Below, one piece after another: positions 1 to 8,488 of a stretch of DNA of 64,000 nt. The DNA is from JACDAN01 sp963842235 (GTDB lineage Bacteria > Actinomycetota > Thermoleophilia > Gaiellales > Gaiellaceae). The stretch spans positions 1,550,001 through 1,614,000 of the forward strand of contig CAWJFT010000001.1 of the NCBI GenBank assembly GCA_963842235.1, in the 5' to 3' direction. The notes below the pieces were generated by a model that worked only from the letters and a program-made list of their open reading frames with translations, had not been told where the DNA came from and made no database searches. The position numbers and the translations under genes were made by a program. Each line of letters opens with the position of its first letter. Within the stretch, counting starts at the first letter, position 1.

Positions 1-811
1 GGACGGTGAGGATCTCCCATGCGTTGAGGCAGCAACCTTGACCGACTCCGCCGGGGAGAGCCTGTCGACGATGACCGACCCCGCCACCCGACGCACGACG
101 AGAACGAGCAGACCTCGCGACGATCGAGCTGATGCCGATCAAGCGCAGGATCACGCGGCGGCGCCCACGGGCGAGCCAGAGCGCGATTGCCCACAGCGCG
201 ATCGGCACGAGCCAGAGCCAGAGGCCGAGCACCTTGAGCAGCTGGGTCAGGTCCTGGGCCGTCTCCAGCTGGTCGGACTTGCATGATCGTGATCTGGCCG
301 GCGTCCGGCGGCAGACGGTCGTTGATGTTGCCGACGATGGCGATCCGGTCGCCGAATTGGATGATGAGCGGTCGCAGATTCAGAACGACGTTCCCGCCCT
401 GTGTCTCGAGCCCCCGCGTGTCGCCTTCCAGCACGTTGATGAGCGCGCGGTGAGCCTGGGTGACCGAGCGGACCCACAGCTCCTGGATCCGCGGCCGCTC
501 GAGCAGTCGCTTTTGCCACGGGCTCGGCGCCCGATGCGGACGCCGCCCGTGATCGGGCCGGCCAGCCCTTTCAGCTCAGGCGGCAGCCGCTGGTTGATCG
601 CCGCTTGCACATCGACGTTGTTGAAGAGCTCGTCGACGAGGGAGGCGGCGACCTGGTCGCGGATCGCGTCGTCTGCGATCAGCTCGCCTGCGGTGTTCTC
701 GACGGTGCCGGTGTCGAGGGCCTGGTAGCGGATGTAGCCCGCGAGCAGGGCGACGACCGCGAGGAGCGCGCCGATGACGACGAGGACCCGGGCGAGCAGC
801 ATGCGCCCCAT
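1..811 (-). CDS. Unrecognised membrane protein, frameshifted, 3' end outside window
   Basis: I do not recognise the family. The N-terminus carries one clear membrane helix (about residues 5-25), followed by a soluble segment with 'NTAGELIADDAIRDQ' and 'NINDRLPPDAGQ', then a second hydrophobic stretch (LWLWLVPIALWAIALWLARG) near the C-terminus. The layout suggests an extracytoplasmic domain between two membrane helices. The protein is continuous only if frame changes near 530, 283 and 119 are allowed; no residues seem to be lost at the breaks, so indel errors are likelier than decay. The start at 811 is the only ATG before the first helix. A degenerate copy of the window's dispersed motif lies about 17 bp upstream (829-846). 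Confidence 0.5.
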
Positions 812-861
812 GGCGGTTGGTTAACGCATCCTCCGAAGCGGCTGTCATCGTCCGATTCGGG

Positions 862-1887
862 TTATTCCTGGCTCGACGCGGCCCAGAGATTGATGTCGCT
901 CTCCGTCGCGTAGCGGTCGATCTCGGCCAGCTCGTCCTCGGCGAAGTCGAGGCGATCGAGCGCCCCCACGTTGGCCTCGAGCTGCTCCACGCTGCTGGCG
1001 CCGACGAGCGCCGACGTCACGCGCAGGTCCCGCAGCGCCCAGGCTATGGCCATCTGCGCGAGGGTCTGCCCACGCGCGGCCGCGATCTCGTTCAGCGCGC
1101 GGATCTTGTCCCGCGCCTCGTCGGTGATCAGATCCGGCGAGAGGGTGCTGTGCTGGGTCGCCCGCGACCCGGCCGGGATCCCTTCGAGGTACTTGTCGGT
1201 CAGCATCCCCTGGGCGAGCGGCGAGAAGACGATGCAGCCCACGCCGATCTCGCCGAGGGTGTCGAGCAGGTCCGGCTCGATCCAGCGGTTCAGCATCGAG
1301 TACGAGGGCTGGTGGATCAGGAGCGGCGTTCCGAGCTCGCGCAGGATCGCCGCCGCCTCGGCTGTCTTCTCCGCGGAGTAGGAGGAGATCCCGACGTAAA
1401 GCGCTTTGCCCTGCCGTACCGCAGCGTTGAGGGCGCCCATCGTCTCCTCGAGCGGCGTCTGCGGGTCGAAGCGATGCGAGTAGAAGATGTCGACGTAGTC
1501 GACACCCATGCGCGCGAGGCTCTGGTCGAGACTCGAGAGCAGGTACTTGCGCGAGCCCCACTCGCCGTAGGGCCCCGGCCACATGTCGTAGCCAGCCTTT
1601 GTCGAAAGCACGAGCTCGTCGCGGTACGGCGCCAGGTCGGCCCGGAAGATCTGTCCGAAGTTCTCCTCGGCCGACCCGTACGGCGGGCCGTAGTTGTTCG
1701 CCAGATCGTAGTGCGTGATCCCGAGGTCGAAGGCGCGTCTGAGGATCGCCCGGCCCGTCTCCACCGGACGGTCGTGGCCGAAGTTGTGCCACAGCCCGAG
1801 CGAGATCGCCGGGAGCAGCACGCCGCTGCGCCCGCTACGCCGGTACTGCATCCGCACGTAGCGCTCCTCGGCGGGCACGTAAGGCAT
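862..1887 (-). CDS. gpr: Aldo/keto reductase, L-glyceraldehyde-3-phosphate reductase type
   Basis: A 341-residue NADPH-dependent AKR, closely resembling E. coli YghZ/Gpr along its whole length. The conserved block MQYRRSGRSG is near the N-terminus, followed by SLGLWHNFGH. The catalytic tetrad is visible: Asp61 and Tyr66 in HYDLANNYG, Lys97 in STKAGYD and His138 in FYSHRFD. The C-terminal 'ALVGASSVEQLEANV' is the cofactor-binding end. I start at the ATG giving MPYVPAEERY because that matches the family N-terminus; longer in-frame starts at 1899 and 1947 exist, the latter overlapping the divergent gene. The family reduces glyceraldehyde-3-phosphate, methylglyoxal and other aldehydes in the cytoplasm. 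The divergent neighbour begins 33 bp away. Confidence 0.88.
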   Translation of the reverse strand: MPYVPAEERYVRMQYRRSGRSGVLLPAISLGLWHNFGHDRPVETGRAILRRAFDLGITHYDLANNYGPPYGSAEENFGQIFRADLAPYRDELVLSTKAGYDMWPGPYGEWGSRKYLLSSLDQSLARMGVDYVDIFYSHRFDPQTPLEETMGALNAAVRQGKALYVGISSYSAEKTAEAAAILRELGTPLLIHQPSYSMLNRWIEPDLLDTLGEIGVGCIVFSPLAQGMLTDKYLEGIPAGSRATQHSTLSPDLITDEARDKIRALNEIAAARGQTLAQMAIAWALRDLRVTSALVGASSVEQLEANVGALDRLDFAEDELAEIDRYATESDINLWAASSQE

Positions 1888-1920
1888 CGCGGCGAGCATA
1901 GATCGTCTTACGATCGCGCA

Positions 1921-2655
1921 ATGGCTCGTGTGCAATACGTCGGTCACGGAACGATCCTCGTCGAGCTCGACGGCGTTCGGCTCCTGACCGATCCGCTCCT
2001 GCGCAGCCGGGTCGCGCAGATTCGGCGTGCCGTCCCCGTCGACGAAATTGCGAGCTCGACGACCTCGACGCGGTGCTCATCTCCCACGGGCACTACGACC
2101 ATCTGGACAAGCCGTCGCTGCGCTTGCTTCCCCGTTCGCTCAGGGTCGTGGCGCCGAGCGGGCTCGGCGCCCGGCTTCAGGGCTTCGACGCCGTCGAGGT
2201 TGGAGGAGAACGACGAAATCAGACTTCGGCCCGGTGACGGTCAGGGCGACGCACGCCGAGCACGAGGGCGCGCGTCCGCCGTGGACGGGGGCACGGCTCT
2301 CGGCTACTCCATCCTCGGGTCGAAGCGGATTTTCTTCGCCGGCGACACCGGCCTCTTCGACGGGATGAGCGGGCTGGTCGACTGATCTGGATCTCGCGCT
2401 GATCCCGATCTGGGGCTGGGGGGCGACACTCGGCCGCGGCAAGCACCTAGATCCGCAGCAAGCCGCCGAGGCTGTTCGCCGGCTTCGGCCGCGGATCGCC
2501 GTCCCGATCCACTGGGGGACTTATCGTCCGCTGCACCGCTCCGCTCAAGCACGGTTCCTGAGCGAGCCGGCAGCAGGCGTTCGAGCGGGCTGACGGCCGA
2601 AGGTCGCGCCGGAGGTGGAGGTACGCGTCCTGCGCACCCGGGGAGTGGCTCGAGC
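1921..2655 (+). CDS. Metallo-beta-lactamase-fold hydrolase (UlaG-like), frameshifted
   Basis: The N-terminus (MARVQYVGHGTILVELDG) and the zinc motif LISHGHYDHLD (HxHxDH, DNA about 2078-2110) identify an MBL-fold hydrolase of the UlaG/YtnP-like type. Further family blocks follow: THAEHEGARPPW, ALGYSILGSKRIFFAGDTG and AVPIHWGTYRPLH, the last carrying metal-site Asp and His. These blocks lie in three frames, with changes near 2045, 2210, 2285, 2390 and beyond 2570, so the end is approximate. Every expected block is present in order, which argues for sequencing indels. The substrate cannot be told from sequence; family members act on phosphoesters or lactones. It is divergent from the aldo/keto reductase. 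Confidence 0.7.
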
Positions 2656-2661
2656 CTCTGA

Positions 2662-3167
2662 TCAGTGCGCCAACGCGGCCTTCAAGGCGACCAGCGCGAG
2701 ACCGAAGGCGAGGTTGACGGCGACCACGACCAGCGTTCCGCCCCGGCCCATACGCTCGATCCGCGCATACGCAATCCCTGCGGCCGCGAGCGTGCCCAGG
2801 CCGATCACGAGCGCGATCCAGATCGCGGTTGTCTCGCGAAGAACGCCGAGCGGCGCCGAGCACGAGCGAACCGACAGGAGCGACGGCGGCGAGCGGAATC
2901 GCGAGCTCACGGCGCGCGACGTCGATGAGCTCCTGGCGGTCGAGGCGCCTGCCGCGGGTGATCGTCTCGCCCAAGCGCGTGCGAGTAGACGTGGGCAAGC
3001 CAGAGCACGACCACCGTACCGGTGACGATCGCACCGAGGCGCGCCGGGTCGGCCTCGCCTTTTGAGCCCGCGACCAGGGCGCCCATGACAACGATAGTCC
3101 CGTAGACCGTCCCGGCGATCTCGCCACGGGGCGCGAACAGCCGCCGCAGAATGCCTTCGTCCGTCAC
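2662..3167 (-). CDS. Small multi-pass membrane protein, frameshifted
   Basis: About 168 residues once frame changes near 2965 and 2850 are allowed. It has about four hydrophobic segments (GTIVVMGALVAG, IVTGTVVVLWLAHVYSH, IPLAAVAPVGSLVLG, then IWIALVIGLGTLAAAGIAYA and LVVVAVNLAFGLALVALKAAL). I do not recognise a named family. The start is a GTG at 3167 that overlaps the TGA of the upstream potassium channel gene (GTGA), so the two are translationally coupled. That arrangement suggests a membrane partner or accessory of the channel, but this is context only. Confidence 0.55.
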
Positions 3168-3564
3168 TGGTTCTGCTCGAGGTCTGCCAGTCGCTGCTCG
3201 ACGCGGGTCAGCATGGCCTCGAGGCGTTCCTGATCCTCCTGCCTCCGCTTCGCCAGAAGCGTCGAGACGATCACGCTCGTCAGCGTGGGAATCAGCGCGA
3301 TTCCTGTCAGCATGAGCAGCGTGGCGACGAGCCGACCGGACAGCGTGTGGGGCACGACGTCGCCGTAGCCCACAGTCGTCACCGTCTCCATGGCCCACCA
3401 GTAGGAGAGCCCGAGGCTTGTGAACGTCTCGCCCTCGACGACGCGCACAGCCCGCCGGCGACCAGAACCAGCACGACGGCAATCACGATGATCGTGGCGA
3501 TCGCGCGGATAAGCGTCAGACGCTCGGTCCAGAGGGTGACCCGGGTTTCCAGCCTCGTGGACAC
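3164..3564 (-). CDS. Two-TM potassium channel, one frameshift
   Basis: The selectivity-filter signature TVGYGD, preceded by a pore helix (YWWAMETVT), is diagnostic of a potassium channel pore. The first membrane helix is IRAIATIIVIAVVLVLVAGG, the second is LVATLLMLTGIALIPTLTSVIVSTLLA, and a charged, probably coiled C-terminal tail (RRQEDQERLEAMLTRVEQRL) follows. This is KcsA-like architecture in roughly 130 residues. A frame change near 3448 separates helix 1 from the pore; both halves fit together without a gap. It is divergent from the HdeD-like gene with about 66 bp between starts, which holds no copy of the dispersed motif. It forms a coupled pair with the small membrane protein downstream. 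Confidence 0.8.
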
Positions 3565-3630
3565 GAAACGGAGGTTCGCCCTTTTTGCGCTCGACCCTTG
3601 TCCGGAGCGCAGCGTAGACTCGCGCGCACC

Positions 3631-4284
3631 ATGCTCCTGAACCCGCTCAGCGAACGCGACTCATTCGGCATCGACGAGGCGGAGGAGGTCGCCAAGGACT
3701 GGTGGTTCTTCCTGTTCGGCGGGATCGTCTCGCTGGTCTTCGGCGCGCTGATCCTGAGCGTGGACTGGGGCGTCGACAGCCTCGCTGCCTTCATCGGCGT
3801 GCTCTTCATCATCGAGGGCGTCGCCTGGGCGATCACAGACCGCTCGACGGCGGCGTACGCTCGACGAACCTGATCGCCGGCGCACTTGGCATCGGCCGCC
3901 GGGATCGCGCTGCTCGTCTGGCCGGGACGCGGCCTCTACACGCTCGCCGTCTTCATCGGGATCTTCGTGGTCGTCAGCGGGGTGATCCACATCGTCGGCG
4001 CGATCGCGAACCGCTACACGCCCTACTGGTGGCTCGTGCTGGTCCTCGGCCTGATCGAGGTGCCGATCGGGATCTGGGCGATGCGCCGGCCCGGCCTCAC
4101 GCTGGCCGTGATCGTCACGCTGGCCGGCGCCTGGGCGATCGTGACCGGAATCTGGCAGATCGTGATCGCATTCGAGATTCGCAGCCTGCCGCGGCGGTTC
4201 CGCGGCGTAACTTCCAGCAAGCTAGGACGGCTTCGCGGCATCGAACCTCGGCTCGAAGCGCACTCGCGCTGTGCGCCCACTTGA
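3631..4284 (+). CDS. HdeD-family (DUF308) membrane protein, one frameshift
   Basis: Six hydrophobic segments in repeating pairs (WWFFLFGGIVSLVFGALIL, SLAAFIGVLFIIEGVAWAI, AGIALLVWPG, TLAVFIGIFVVVSGVIHIVGAI, WWLVLVLGLIEVPIGIWAM, LAVIVTLAGAWAIVTGIWQIV) with the short 'W/FxLxxGGIxSLxFG' pattern typical of HdeD/DUF308 acid-stress membrane proteins. The frame changes near 3870 ('DRSTAAYARR' continues as 'NLIAGALGIASAAG'). The start at 3631 is the ATG just before MLLNPLSERDSFG; the 11 upstream codons read as non-protein. The last 30 residues are unlike the family and may reflect another indel. Role: inner-membrane stress protein of unproven mechanism. Confidence 0.78.
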
Positions 4285-4291
4285 CGGGTCG

Positions 4292-5833
4292 TCAGCCGCG
4301 CGCTCCGCTCGTCGCGTCCGCCATCTTCTCGAGCGCCTGGTCGATCGTGAAGCTCGCCGCCTTCTGGCGCGGCGGGAACTCCTCGAACGTGGCGAGGAAC
4401 TCGGCCACGAGCGCCTGCGCCGCGAGGATCATGTACGCCTTCGAGACGTACCAGTCCCAGTACGTATTGGACGTCGTGTCGGCCCGCTCGTACGGGTCGG
4501 TGCGCAGGTTGAAAAGCTTCGGCAGCCGCAGGGGAACAAACGGCTCCGCCCACAGCTCGAGCGTCCCCTTCGCCCGCTGCTCCATGAAGACGAGCTTCCA
4601 GTTGTCGAAGCGCAATGCGACGAGGTCGCCGTCGTCCGAGAAGTAGATGAAGCCCTGCCGCGGGCTCCGCTCCTCCTCGCCCGTGAGGTAGGGGAGCAGG
4701 TTGTAGCCGTCGATGTGCACCTTGAACGTCTTGCCGGCCGCCTCGTGGCCCTGTTTCAGCTTCTCGACGATGTCCGGCTCCCCCGCCGCCGCGAGGAAGG
4801 TCGGCAGCCAGTCGTGGTGCTGCACGATCTCGTTCGAAACGACGCCGGCCGGGATCTTGCCGGGCCAGCGCACCATCAGCGGCACGCGGAATGCCCCTTC
4901 CCAGTTCGTGTTCTTCTCACTGCGGAACGGCGTCATGGCGCCGTCGGGCCACGTGTTCATGTGCGGCCCGTTGTCGGTGCCGTACATCACGATCGTGTCT
5001 TCCGCGATCCCGAGCTCGTCGAGCAGGTCGAGAAGCTGGCCGACGTTCCGATCGTGGTCGAGCATCGTGTCGTGGTACGGCGACTGCCAGCGGCCGGCCT
5101 TCCCCAGGCTCCTCCGCTTGGTGTGCGTGCGGAGGTGCATGTGCGTTGTGTTCACCCAGCAGAAGAAGGGCCTGCGCCGGTTGTGCTGGCGCTGGATGAA
5201 GTCGGAGGCGGCCTCGACGAACTCGTCGTCGCACGTCTCCATCCGCTTGCGCGTCAGCGGCCCGGTGTCCTGGATCCGCTGCTTGCCGACGCGGCCCCAG
5301 CGCGGGTGCTCCTTCGGATCGTCCTTGTTCGCCGCCCGGCAACGCAGCACTCCGCGCGGGCCGAAGCGGTCGTGGAACTGCTCGAAGCCGTGCTTGCTCG
5401 GATAGTCGGGGTCCTCCGGGTCCTCCTCCGCGTTCAGGTGGTAGAGGTTCCCGAAGAACTCGTCGAACCCGTGCACCGTCGGCAGGAACTCGTTCTTGTC
5501 GCCGAGGTGGTTCTTGCCGAACTGCCCCGTCGAGTAGCCGTGGTTCTTCAGGAGCTCGGCGATGGTCGGGTCCTCGGCCCGCAGACCGACGGGCGCTGCG
5601 GGGAGGCCCACCTTGCTCAGGCCCGTGCGGAAGACGCTCTGCCCGGTGATGAACGAGGAGCGCCCGGCCGTGCAGCTCTGTTCGCCGTAGGCGTCGGTGA
5701 AGCGCATTCCCTCGTTCGCGATGCGGTCGATGTTCGGCGTTCGGTAGCCCATCAGCCCGTCGCTGTAGCAGCTCAGGTTCGTGATGCCGATGTCGTCGCC
5801 CCAGATGACGAGGATGTTCGGCTTGTCGGCCAT
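4292..5833 (-). CDS. Arylsulfatase-type sulfatase
   Basis: A 513-residue alkaline-phosphatase-superfamily sulfatase. The metal-binding Asp pair is in NILVIWGDDIG (residues 13-14). The formylglycine motif is SCTAGRSSFITG with Cys54 as the residue to be oxidised. Further blocks: STGQFGKNHLG (active-site Lys/His), DTIVMYGTDNGPH (metal Asp/Asn) and GAFRVPLMVRWPGKI. No signal peptide is visible. The motif is C-x-A-x-R, not the usual C-x-P-x-R. ATG at 5833 overlaps the stop of the FGE gene upstream (ATGA), so enzyme and its maturation factor are co-translated. Substrate unknown; the family hydrolyses sulfate or phosphonate esters. Confidence 0.92.
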   Translation of the reverse strand: MADKPNILVIWGDDIGITNLSCYSDGLMGYRTPNIDRIANEGMRFTDAYGEQSCTAGRSSFITGQSVFRTGLSKVGLPAAPVGLRAEDPTIAELLKNHGYSTGQFGKNHLGDKNEFLPTVHGFDEFFGNLYHLNAEEDPEDPDYPSKHGFEQFHDRFGPRGVLRCRAANKDDPKEHPRWGRVGKQRIQDTGPLTRKRMETCDDEFVEAASDFIQRQHNRRRPFFCWVNTTHMHLRTHTKRRSLGKAGRWQSPYHDTMLDHDRNVGQLLDLLDELGIAEDTIVMYGTDNGPHMNTWPDGAMTPFRSEKNTNWEGAFRVPLMVRWPGKIPAGVVSNEIVQHHDWLPTFLAAAGEPDIVEKLKQGHEAAGKTFKVHIDGYNLLPYLTGEEERSPRQGFIYFSDDGDLVALRFDNWKLVFMEQRAKGTLELWAEPFVPLRLPKLFNLRTDPYERADTTSNTYWDWYVSKAYMILAAQALVAEFLATFEEFPPRQKAASFTIDQALEKMADATSGARG

Positions 5834-6828
5834 CAGCTTCCTCCGTTTCCGCTCGTGGACTGGCGCACGATGCAGCGGAAGCCGAGGTGCGCCATGGACG
5901 TGTCGATCATCTGCGGCTGCCGCGCGGCGGGCCGGTAGCGCAAGCAGTAGTTGGGCGCGCACAGGTGCGAGCCGCCCTTGATCACGCGCCGCGGGATGTG
6001 CTCGCCCGGCTGCCCGAGGTTGTAGCTCCGGTCGGGCGAGGTAACCCGCGGGTTCTGCGGCACGCAGCAGGGGCTCGCGACCTCGTCCGGATGACGGGGC
6101 ACGTACCAGTCCGTCGTCCACTCCCAAACGTTTCCGGTCATGTCGAAGAGCCCGTAGCCGTTCGCTGGGAAGCTCCCGACGGGAGACGTCCCCTCGAAGC
6201 CGTCGACCTTGAGGTTCTGCCAGGGGAATTCGCCCTGCCACGAGTTGGCCATCGCCTTGCCGTTCGGGAAGTGGTCGTCGCCCCAGGCGAACACGGCGCC
6301 ATCGAGGCCTCCCCGAGCCGCGAATTCCCATTCCGCCTCGGTCGGCAGCTCCTTGCCCGCCCACGCCGCGTAGGACTCGGCGTCTTCATAGGCGACCTGG
6401 ACGACGGGATGGTGGTCGCGTCCGTTGATCGTCGTCCTCGGCCCGCCCGGCTTCTTCCAGTACGTGCCCGGCACGTACTCCCACCAATTGCGGTAGTCGT
6501 CGAGGTTCACGGGGCCGCGCGTCCGACGGAAGACGAGCGAGCCCGGGATGAGCAGCTCCGGATCGGCGTCGGGGTACTGCTCGGGGTCGAGCGGGCGCTC
6601 CGCGACCGTGAGGTACTTCGTTTCGCGCACAAACCGCCGGAACTCCGCGGCGGTGACAGGATGCTCGTCCATCCAGAACCCGTCCACCGAGACTTCGTGG
6701 ACGGGCTGCTCCTCTGGGTAGAAGTCCTCCGAGCCCATCCGGAACGTCCCGCCTCGAACCCACCGCATGCCCTCGGCCGGCGGCGAGCCCGGCGGCCCGC
6801 TCGAAGCAGTGTGCTTTGCCGTCGCCAT
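5833..6828 (-). CDS. Formylglycine-generating enzyme (FGE/SUMF1 type)
   Basis: 331 residues of the FGE-sulfatase fold: FRMGSEDFYPEEQPVHEV near the N-terminus, the middle block ELPTEAEWEFAARGG, then FDMTGNVWEWTTDW, and the C-terminal signature GGSHLCAPNYCLRYRPAAR followed by LGFRC. The two cysteines five residues apart (Cys290, Cys295) match the copper-binding catalytic pair of aerobic FGE, so this should be an active O2-dependent enzyme that converts the sulfatase Cys to formylglycine. It is first in a two-gene operon with the sulfatase. A copy of the dispersed motif lies 37 bp upstream on this strand, shared with the divergent membrane protein gene. It probably also matures the second sulfatase at 36296-38659. 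Confidence 0.92.
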   Translation of the reverse strand: MATAKHTASSGPPGSPPAEGMRWVRGGTFRMGSEDFYPEEQPVHEVSVDGFWMDEHPVTAAEFRRFVRETKYLTVAERPLDPEQYPDADPELLIPGSLVFRRTRGPVNLDDYRNWWEYVPGTYWKKPGGPRTTINGRDHHPVVQVAYEDAESYAAWAGKELPTEAEWEFAARGGLDGAVFAWGDDHFPNGKAMANSWQGEFPWQNLKVDGFEGTSPVGSFPANGYGLFDMTGNVWEWTTDWYVPRHPDEVASPCCVPQNPRVTSPDRSYNLGQPGEHIPRRVIKGGSHLCAPNYCLRYRPAARQPQMIDTSMAHLGFRCIVRQSTSGNGGS

Positions 6829-6866
6829 CCGAGCGAGACCCTACGCGTTCGGGACGCGGGTGTTCA

Positions 6867-6884
6867 TCCCCCCGTCGGGGTGAT
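6867..6884 (+). promoter_or_regulatory. Dispersed motif, copy 1 (divergent)
   Basis: TCCCCCCGTCGGGGTGAT. It ends 32 bp before the start at 6917. On the other strand a one-base-shifted core (6866-6883, TCACCCCGACGGGGGGAT) ends 37 bp before the FGE start at 6828. It matches the window consensus TCATCCGNNCNGGGTGAT with exact spacing. Confidence 0.6.
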
Positions 6885-6916
6885 CAGCCCGCGTCCTGAT
6901 CGGAGATCATGGACGG

Positions 6917-7930
6917 ATGGCACGCTCGTGGCGGCGGATTCTCCTCTTGGCGGTCAGCGTCGTCTTCGTCGCCGCGACGTTCTTCTACTTCATCCCGAAG
7001 ATCGCCGACTACCGCGACGTGTGGGGCGTCCTCGAGGACCTCTCCTGGCCGTGGGTTGCTGCGCTCCTCGCCGCGACGGCCCTCAACGTCCTGACCTTCG
7101 CGCCTCCCTGGATGGTCGTCCTTCCCGGTTTGAGGTTCCGCCCGGCGCTCGTCCTGACTCAGGTGTCCACGGCCCTCTCGATCGTCGCCCCGGCGGGCGC
7201 GGCGGTGGGGATCGCCGGGTCGTACGGGATCCTCCGGCACTGGGGCTTCCCGCCGCGCCAGATCGGCCGCGCCGTCACGCTCGTCAGCCTCTGGAACCAG
7301 TTCGTGAACCTCTCCTTGCCGATCATCGCCGTCTTCCTGCTGACGGCCACAGGCGGAAACTCCGCCCTGCTCGCGACGGCGGCCTTCGTCGGAGTCGCGG
7401 TGCTCGGCATCGCCGTCGCCTCTCTCGCGCTGGTCTTGGTCAGCGATGGCACGGCGACGGATATCGGCGATGTGACCGCCCGGCTCGTGAACTGGGTGCG
7501 CGGGAAGCTCGGGCGAGGGCCCGTGCTGTGGGGTGGAGCGAGCTTCCAGCGCTTTCGGCGGGACGCGATCGATCTGCTTCGCCGCCGCTGGCACCTCCTG
7601 ACGCTCACGTCCTATGTGGGAACGCTGACCGTCTTCCTCGTGCTGCTGCTCTCGCTTCGCGCCTGCGGCGTGCCCGGCTCGGAGGTTTCGCTGGTAGAGG
7701 CCTTCGCCGCGTGGGCGCTCGCCCGGCTGCTCGGCTCCATTCCGATCACGCCAGGCGGGATCGGCGTCGTGGAGCTGGGCCTGACCGGGGCGCTCCTCGG
7801 CTTCGGCGGCTCCAACGCCGGAGTGGTCGCCGCCGTCCTCCTCTACCGCTTCCTGACGATCATGCCGACCGTCGCCCTCGGGCTCGTGGCCTCGACGATG
7901 GTTCGCCGCCGATGGGTCGCCGCCACATGA
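6917..7930 (+). CDS. LPG-synthase-TM-like (UPF0104) membrane protein
   Basis: 337 residues with about eight membrane helices and no soluble domain. Diagnostic blocks of the lysylphosphatidylglycerol-synthase transmembrane/UPF0104 family are present: 'TALSIVAPAGAAVGIAGSYG' in the middle and 'LARLLGSIPITPGGIGVVE' near the C-terminus, where the PGGIG turn is the best marker. The aminoacyl-transferase domain of MprF is absent, so this is a flippase-like or unassigned envelope protein. The ATG at 6917 gives MARSWRRILLL, starting just before helix 1. It is preceded by the divergent motif. A second family member is at 11344-12483. Confidence 0.83.
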   Translation: MARSWRRILLLAVSVVFVAATFFYFIPKIADYRDVWGVLEDLSWPWVAALLAATALNVLTFAPPWMVVLPGLRFRPALVLTQVSTALSIVAPAGAAVGIAGSYGILRHWGFPPRQIGRAVTLVSLWNQFVNLSLPIIAVFLLTATGGNSALLATAAFVGVAVLGIAVASLALVLVSDGTATDIGDVTARLVNWVRGKLGRGPVLWGGASFQRFRRDAIDLLRRRWHLLTLTSYVGTLTVFLVLLLSLRACGVPGSEVSLVEAFAAWALARLLGSIPITPGGIGVVELGLTGALLGFGGSNAGVVAAVLLYRFLTIMPTVALGLVASTMVRRRWVAAT

Positions 7931-7950
7931 GGCTTCCCCAGAAGGGAGAA

Positions 7951-7968
7951 TCATCCTGATCGCATGAT
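7951..7968 (+). promoter_or_regulatory. Dispersed motif, copy 2
   Basis: TCATCCTGATCGCATGAT. The outer TCATCC and TGAT are kept with the standard 10-base gap, while the inner GGG is replaced. It ends 53 bp before the GTG start of the SHOCT protein at 8022, the same distance as copy 5 before the other SHOCT gene. Confidence 0.5.
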
Positions 7969-8021
7969 GATCCTGCGCTTCACGGCGCGGGAGACTCGAT
8001 TTCCCCAACCCAGGAGGAACC

Positions 8022-8426
8022 GTGTTCGTTCTTGGTGCTGATTACCCCTTCCTCGACGTCCTCTGGACGATCCTCATCATCTTCGCGTGGGTGATCTGGT
8101 TCTGGATGCTGATCATCGTGATCGGCGATGTGTTTCGCCGCCACGACATCGGCGGGCTCAAGAAGACCATCTGGCTGATCTTCATCATCTTCCTGCCGTT
8201 CATCGGCGTCTTCGCCTACCTGATCGCGAACAGCGACGGGATGGCGCAGCGGAACGCGGAGAGAGCCCAGGCGCAGCAAGCCCAGTTCGACGACTACGTC
8301 AGGTCGACGGCCGGCGGCGGCGGCGCGGCCGCGGAGATCGAAAGGGCCAAGCAACTGCTCGACAGTGGCGCGATCTCGCAGGAGGAGTTCGACGCCATCA
8401 AGGCCAAGGCGCTGGCCCCGGCCTAG
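8022..8426 (+). CDS. PLDc_N-like membrane protein with C-terminal SHOCT domain
   Basis: 134 residues. Two membrane helices (LDVLWTILIIFAWVIWFWMLIIVIGDVF and TIWLIFIIFLPFIGVFAYLIA) form the small two-helix domain often called PLDc_N. A polar linker follows, then a SHOCT domain (EIERAKQLLDSGAISQEEFDAIKAKAL, about residues 104-132), a short oligomerisation or tethering helix pair. The start is GTG at 8022, chosen because a strong AGGAGG lies 4-9 bases upstream. A hairpin follows the stop. Function unknown; such proteins are common in actinobacterial stress regulons, and this one has the dispersed motif upstream. Confidence 0.85.
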   Translation: MFVLGADYPFLDVLWTILIIFAWVIWFWMLIIVIGDVFRRHDIGGLKKTIWLIFIIFLPFIGVFAYLIANSDGMAQRNAERAQAQQAQFDDYVRSTAGGGGAAAEIERAKQLLDSGAISQEEFDAIKAKALAPA

Positions 8427-8440
8427 ACAGCATGCTCACC

Positions 8441-8467
8441 GGGCCGTCGCGATCCACGCGACGGCCC
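8441..8467 (+). terminator. Hairpin terminator without U-tract
   Basis: GGGCCGTCGCG, a 5-base loop ATCCA, then CGCGACGGCCC: a perfect 11-bp stem 15 bp after the SHOCT gene stop and before the convergent DUF4239 gene. No T-run follows, which is usual for high-GC actinobacterial terminators. Confidence 0.6.
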
Positions 8468-8488
8468 CGCGAACAACCCAACCGTCTG

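Noticed and set aside
829..846. TCCTCCGAAGCGGCTGTC, a possible further motif copy upstream of the gene ending at 811
   Set aside because: The right half (GGGTGAT) is lost and it lies only 17 bp from the start; too degenerate to count.
4271..5938. Long plus-strand open frame of 555 codons
   Set aside because: It is the antisense shadow of the sulfatase; composition is Arg/Val-rich without motifs.
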